Source of the DNA: Trebouxia sp. TZW2008
Lineage: Eukaryota; Chlorophyta; Trebouxiophyceae; Trebouxiales; Trebouxiaceae
DNA: 64,000 nucleotides
Direction: 5' to 3'
Assembly (NCBI GenBank): GCA_002118135.1
Contig: BDIU01000070.1
Span: forward strand, 1-64,000
Positions 59,101 through 64,000 of this stretch are shown here, in pieces; position 1 is the stretch's first letter; each line of letters starts with the position of its first letter. The notes below the pieces were generated by a model, which worked only from the letters and a program-made list of their open reading frames with translations, was not told where the DNA came from and ran no database searches. The position numbers and the translations under genes are program-made.

Positions 59101-61594
59101 TGTCTTCTGCCCAGCAAACTGATTAGATGGTGCTTGGCATGCACCTGCGCCTGCTGGATTACCCGGTTGTGTTTGCAGACCCTGACAGCTCAGGCGCCGA
59201 TGCAGCTGCTCATGCCCTCAGGAATTGTGGCAACTTTTGCATTTGTATTCATGTCTTAGGCGAAAGACACGTCTGAAGGCATCGACCAGTAATATTGATG
59301 CCCATGCTTTCAGGATCTGCATTGTAACAAGCGTTTCTCACTTATGTGGTCAGCAGCAGTTGAGGGTCAAATTGCAGCTGGCCAACTGCTCGACTGTTCT
59401 GTTCACCAAAGGGCATCGGGATTTTATCCTAGGAAAGTTTGGTGAGCAGAACAGTTGAGCAGTAGCTAACTACAGTCTCTACCTTGCCTTTGAGCTTGGC
59501 AGATTTCAAGACATGCTGATGACCTGAGTTTCAGTCCATGCTTCCAACAGTAAAAAGCAGCAAGCATAGTCGCAAGAAACAGCTCATATGCCGCGCATGA
59601 CATTTTGTTTTGCTAGCTGCCGCTCTGGTTCTAATCACTGCTTCCAGTCCCTTCTGACCTGCTAGATTGCATGGTGTGCAGGCATTCATGTGCTGCTCAC
59701 ACTGCCACTGACGATGGTGTGCCCTATGCTGCGTGGGCTTGCAAAATTCCTGGATTGTTTGGAAGCCTCTGTATGACTGCGCGGCCCAGCCAACTGTTAT
59801 GTGGGCTCAGCGTGTAGTATCGTGTACAGATCATATCAGTTGCATCAGCCAGTAAGTGTTGGTTGCCATGCAGATTGAGAAGCTTGAGGATGCAGTGCTG
59901 CCAGTCTCAGAGATTGTCAAACGCTGCCCTGACAAGCAGCTGATGACAATCTACAAGGTGCCAGCTTTCGAAGGCCCAGACCAGTTCTTGCAGCACGTTG
60001 CTCTGGTCAGAGGCAAGCTGAAGAAGGGAGGGACAGTGGACGTGCAGGCTGCTGCCAAGGTTGTTCTACAAGACTGGAATGATGGACGAATCCCTTTCTA
60101 CACCATGCCTCCTCAGCGTGAGGCACAGAAGGGGCATGAAGCAGCAGAGCTGGTGACTCAGTTTGCAGCAGACTTTGATGCTGAGCAGGTAAAGCTTCCA
60201 AGTTAGCAAACTGAGACTCTAGCTTGAGGACCTGACAGATTAAACACTGCAAATTGGTGAAGTTTGAAGCTGTCTCAAAGCTTGTTTCTGGGTCATCAGC
60301 ATGGATGTGCTAAGTTCAAATTACTGCAAGTGATGTTTGCAGGCTAGGTTTCAGAACTTGCAAGGCATTGTGTGCTTAAAAGCTGTCTTGCAAGCGCATT
60401 GTGCGCTCAATGGCTGCTTGTGACACAAAGCATGTTTTGACCACTTGCATCGCTTTGTTTCTATGGCTTCTGATTAGTCCTGTTTGTGTATATGCCAGGC
60501 GCCGACCAAACTTGCATGTCCAGTCCATATGTTCAAGGCAAATGTAGCATATGCAATGCACTGTTCCTGTACTGGCAGGCAAAAGGCCCTTGATGGTTTG
60601 CCTGAATGGCCCTGCACTTGCACCTATCTGCCTCTTTCGTTGTTGCAACATGAATTGATCCCTGCCTAATTCATCTATGCCTAATTTCGTCGTTGAAATA
60701 TGAATTGATCTCTGCCTAATTTCGTTGTTGCAACATGAATTCATCTTTGCCTAATTCATCTCCTTTGTGCAAATCATATTATCTGTTACAACAGGTGTTT
60801 GGGGATGAGGCTACAGCTGTGGTTGAAGGCCTGCCTTCCCTGAAAGACGCTGATTCATTCTTCCAGACAGAGTCTACTGGACCAGCAAGTGCCAGCTTAC
60901 AGGACATGCAACAGGATGATGCAAGCTCAGATGAGGAGCCGGCCGCTGCTGAGGACATGGACCAGGCTGACTTGCCTGCACCTGCTCCAACAGTGAAGCA
61001 GAATGCAGGCAAGCTCACTCATTCTTAGTTGTAGCGGTGCACTTGAAGGATGACTAACATTGGCACTCTATATAAAACAGCAAAATGTCTCACGTGCATC
61101 TGCAAAGGAGACTGCAGGCAAGCTTGTGCATTGCTTGGCTGTGTAATGAATGACTGACTTTTCTCCCTGCGCCTGCTGCAACATTCAAGCAGGCTGCAGG
61201 CAAGCTCACTCACTGCTTCTTTGTGTACTCAGCATTGTATGTACATTTGCACTTGGGCGCCTGACCTTGCAGCTGCTTAGCTTTGTGTGCACACGTTGCT
61301 TACGCAGACATTATTCGACTGGGTCTCATTTGCTGTCTGTCATTTGTTACAACATTTTGCTCGTGCTGTTCAGTTGCCTGAGGCTGCAATTTGCACAATG
61401 TGCAAGTGTCGATGGAGGTACTGAATCGCAGCAATTTTTGTGCAGATCAAAATGCTGAGCTATACAGCGCCCCTGGACAATTCAATCCTAAGGCTGCCAA
61501 AGCGTCCAAAAAGAAGGCCAAAAAGCAGAAGAAGCAAGCATCTGGGGATGCCTACGACTTTGCAGAGGCTTTTGGAGCAAAAGCAGCTATGTAG
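56177..61594 (+). CDS. NSN1: Nucleostemin-like nucleolar GTPase (GNL3 / NSN1)
   Basis: This encodes a circularly permuted GTPase of the nucleostemin/GNL3 group, acting in nucleolar 60S subunit assembly. Predicted 578 residues, eight exons: 56177-56437, 56548-56710, 56988-57161, 57670-57909, 58664-58884, 59874-60188, 60795-61008 and 61446-61594. A Lys-rich Grn1-type N-terminus ([15 protein letters not shown]) is followed by a coiled basic segment. Then come the permuted motifs: DARDP, G4 NKID (Asp codon split by intron 3), G1 [10 protein letters not shown]2-region GVTR and G3 DSPG. The family's C-terminal RNA-binding block ([23 protein letters not shown]) follows, then an acidic stretch and a Lys-rich end ([10 protein letters not shown]). 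Intron 7 appears to use a GC donor (GCAGGCAAGC at 61005-61014). Introns 4, 5 and 7 hold decayed exon copies. The gene is divergent with the SAXO-Hsp70 gene and convergent with V-ATPase D. Confidence 0.93.
58025..58115 (+). pseudogene. Relic downstream copy of nucleostemin exon 4 end
   Basis: It reads [17 protein letters not shown] against [17 protein letters not shown] at the end of exon 4 (57909) and keeps a good donor (GCTGGTAAGT). Confidence 0.85.
58513..58625 (+). pseudogene. Relic upstream copy of nucleostemin exon 5 start (G1 motif)
   Basis: After a TCGCAG acceptor it reads [20 protein letters not shown], against [20 protein letters not shown] in the true exon at 58664. The P-loop Ser has become Arg. 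The next bases match the GVTR region, then TAG. Confidence 0.88.
58965..59230 (+). pseudogene. Two relic downstream copies of nucleostemin exon 5 end (G3 motif)
   Basis: 58965-59052 repeats [21 protein letters not shown]...NCVK with the donor AAGGTGAGC. 59150-59228 repeats the same block with a damaged start and no donor. The true exon ends at 58884. Confidence 0.88.
61105..61215 (+). pseudogene. Relic downstream copies of nucleostemin exon 7 end with GC donor
   Basis: The true border AATGCAG|GCAAGCTCACTCA (61002-61021) recurs as ACTGCAGGCAAGCTTGTGCA near 61110 and GCTGCAGGCAAGCTCACTCA near 61193. The last also repeats TTCAAGCAG before the border. Confidence 0.78.
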
Positions 61595-62114
61595 TCTGGC
61601 TGGGGAATCGTGCTCTTTGCGCCACTATGCCACAACCTTTGCCGTCGCCCGACGTATATTGTCGCAAGGTCTAGGGGCGCATAAATTAGTTTGCACACTT
61701 TTGAGTACATGATAGTTGTCGACACATACTTTTTGAAGCTGTCTTTTGTGTGATTGTGCATTTTGCAGTCCTGATCATGAGAGAGGCAGTGTACCACTCA
61801 ACTCTTAATCAGAACATCTGCTTGATAAACCTTTTACCTCTTTCAATGCTCATACTGAAGGTAGTGTCGATGCCATTACTTATTTGCTTTCTCGTTTCGC
61901 AAGTCTGCATACACTACAGATGACCGTGCAGCAGGACTCAACACCTGCAACGTGATGACTCTATTGATGGAATAGCTGCAAGTGCATTGCAGCCTGATGC
62001 ACAGCAAAGTCAATCGGAAGTCTTCATATGCGGTGCAATCTGTATTGTTTCACTCGGAAACTCTACTGGCAGATCTGCAGCTGAGGCAACACTTGAAGGT
62101 AGCAAGGTGATGTG
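61595..62114. other. Convergent intergenic region (nucleostemin / V-ATPase D 3' ends)
   Basis: The 520 bp between stop codons presumably holds the two 3' UTRs. I see no gene or strong repeat. Confidence 0.6.
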
Positions 62115-63760
62115 TCAGAACACAATGTCCTCGTCTTGATCATCTGTCCTCAAGACATTCTTTGTAGTTGTGTTGAGGGATGAGGCTGCTTTGGCATTGT
62201 TCTGCAACAAGCAAGAATAGATCAGGCCAGAGCTACACATCATCATCAGACTTCATTAGTTACCCAGCCTCAGCTGTGCATCAGGAGGATGCATCACAAG
62301 GCTAGCTATTTCCGACACACTGTGCCGCAGTCTGAGCATAAACACCAAGGCTGGCAGGTCAACGGCAGTTTTGCATCTTTTCATGGCAGGGAACCTATGC
62401 TATTGAGCATCATCACAACGGTGTGTATCACAACTGCCCGTGGTGATGGCGTCACAATCTTGCTCCATATGGAAAAAAGATAGTCACTTCACTACACAAT
62501 TTTGCTGCATCTTTGAGAGCGCAATGTGCATCGCAAGAAACGCTCATGTGGCAGGAGGCATGTGTAACACAAGCACATTGACAAAGCATGGCTTTGCATG
62601 CTCAGCAGCAGTGGCTTGTTTTGTTCTGACCTCTATGACTGCAGAATCCTTGTCAGCTGCATCCCGCTTCTTTTTGGCTTGCACCTTCTTCAGCCTGAAG
62701 AACTCCTCACGTTCTAGCTCGTCCAACTCACCCTGTCACAAAGCACGATTTCATGTTTTTGCTTATCCAAAAACCAAGAAACTGTTTCATGAGACACAGG
62801 GTGTAAATAAGGTTGTGGACACTGCATCTGCCCATCTGGGCAGGACCAGCTATATGCAGCAATCATCACAGGCAATCAGGCTGTTAGACACAACAAAATC
62901 TGGTTTGTGATGTCTCCTGCATCTACTCGGCTCACAACATTGATGCTCTGTGGCACATGCTGTTTTCACGAGAAACGCAAACCTAGGCAAAGCTGTTCAT
63001 TGCGGTGCGCTTGCGGGGTCAAAGCTGTATGACGGTAGTAGTGCACCTTGATATAGCTGATTGTGTTCTCCAGCTTAGGTCGCACAACATTGTCCAGAGC
63101 ATTGACACGCCTGTTGGTAGTCTTGATGGCTTCATCGAGCGTCAGAAAGGCTGTCTGAAGAGAGGCTAGCTGCACAAGCAGCTCAATGCTGTTCATGAAG
63201 GCCTTGCGACAGGTTTGTATCTGTTGCCCACCAGACCCAAGACCGGTCAAGGCCAGCTTGGTGCCTTCGCCTCCAGTCTGTAGTTGCTCAAACTTTGGGA
63301 TCTTGACACCTGCATAACAGGCAAGTTATTGAAACAAGCCCTGATAGCCCTCATTCTGGTTGATCACAATGCTTGCTTCACCTTATCTGCTGCAGATCAA
63401 CATCAACTGCTGACGTGCACGAGATGAGAAAGCCTGCATGAGTGGGGTTAGCTGAATACCTGCAACATTGTCCTGTTGTGCGTGAACCTTGACTGTTGCT
63501 GTTTCCACACCATCAAAGACCGTATGCCTGAAGTCGCCAGCTGCGTACTTGGCTTCTGTCAAGGCAAAGGCTGACTGCCGCATATTCTTTCCCATGTCCT
63601 GCTTTGTCTGTACGATCTTCTTCAAGATCTGTCTGAACCTCATGGTCAGCGCATCTGCTTTCTTCTTGAGCAGAGCATGACCTTTGACTGCACCAGTGAG
63701 CCTGCCTTTCATCACCGCCAGCACGGTGACCGTGGGCACCACCACATATCTGTTTGCCAT
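62115..63760 (-). CDS. V-type proton ATPase subunit D
   Basis: This encodes subunit D of the vacuolar H+-ATPase, the central rotor shaft linking the catalytic V1 head to the membrane ring. Predicted 250 residues, the usual length, in four exons: 63760-63460, 63309-63047, 62732-62631 and 62201-62115. The start MANRYVVVPTVTVLAVMKGR and ALLKKKADALTMRFR are diagnostic, as are DNVAGVKIPKFE (spanning intron 1), LASLQTAFLTLDEAIKTTNRRVNALDNVVRPKLENTISYIK-type residues in exon 2 (63163-63047) and ELDELEREEFFRLKK in exon 3. The protein is two long coiled-coil helices. The C-terminal tail ends DQDEDIVF. This is the only gene here in which I found no relic exon copy. All phases close. Confidence 0.94.
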
Positions 63761-64000
63761 GACTGAGGTTTAGCTGACTGAGCTGATGCCTGATGGCTAT
63801 TGCTGGGGCGTGCAGATCTCGTTCACGCCTTGGGTACCATCGCGTCAATGGTCAGGCCTGCAGATGCGTGACCGTGGGAGATCATATCGACCGGATTGTG
63901 AAGCTCAACAATATCGTCGCAGCGAGTCACTGAGGTCGCACTCAGCTGCAAGCCATCAACTGTCACTCAGATGTTAAAGGCAGACTCACCTGGTCCAGCC
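63761..64000. promoter_or_regulatory. CpG-rich upstream region of V-ATPase D
   Basis: CpG is frequent from about 63800 to 63950, as at the other gene starts. It is likely the promoter of subunit D. The window ends before any neighbour can be recognised. Confidence 0.5.

Overview
The window is nuclear DNA from a eukaryote with dense introns, most likely a chlorophyte green alga. A trebouxiophyte-type alga is my guess, not a demonstrated placement. The evidence is a fused betaine-lipid synthase (BTA1, algal domain order), a plant-type PEX6, an MSH6 with a Tudor-like insert, and many short GT-AG introns with TGCAG acceptors. I saw no tRNA, rRNA, CRISPR or recognisable transposase gene. Exon structures below were assembled by hand from reading frame, splice signals and family similarity, and intron phases were checked arithmetically.

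Layout: copper amine oxidase, 3' part only (+, 267-4101); nucleolin (-, 5365-11345); divergent Sec23/Sec24-family protein (-, 11953-18741); MSH6 (+, 19311-33548); BTA1 (-, 34159-39789); PEX6 (-, 40662-51241); a SAXO/STOP-repeat protein fused to an Hsp70-type substrate-binding domain (-, 52033-55679); nucleostemin-like GTPase (+, 56177-61594); V-ATPase subunit D (-, 62115-63760). Two head-to-head pairs share short upstream regions: Sec23-like/MSH6 and SAXO/nucleostemin. The genes are mostly unrelated housekeeping genes, not a pathway cluster. Nucleolin and the nucleostemin-like GTPase are both nucleolar.

The striking property is in the introns. In eight of the nine genes, introns hold decayed tandem copies of the neighbouring exon edge. 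Copies lying upstream of their parent exon carry the 3' splice site plus the start of the exon. Copies lying downstream carry the end of the exon plus the 5' splice site. I found about thirty and no exception. This suggests that introns here grow by tandem duplications across exon-intron borders. In MSH6 two such copies remain fully in frame with their parent exon just before the Walker A motif, so alternative splicing could use them.

Other notable points: CpG is abundant only around gene 5' ends and depleted elsewhere; two introns appear to use GC donors; one MSH6 intron carries three tandem ~223-bp units, each with a long hairpin; PEX6 contains about twenty Gln-rich heptads encoded by a 21-bp minisatellite and a ~1.1-kb intronic minisatellite; MSH6 intron 13 holds a polypyrimidine/poly-C tract with an NN assembly gap.
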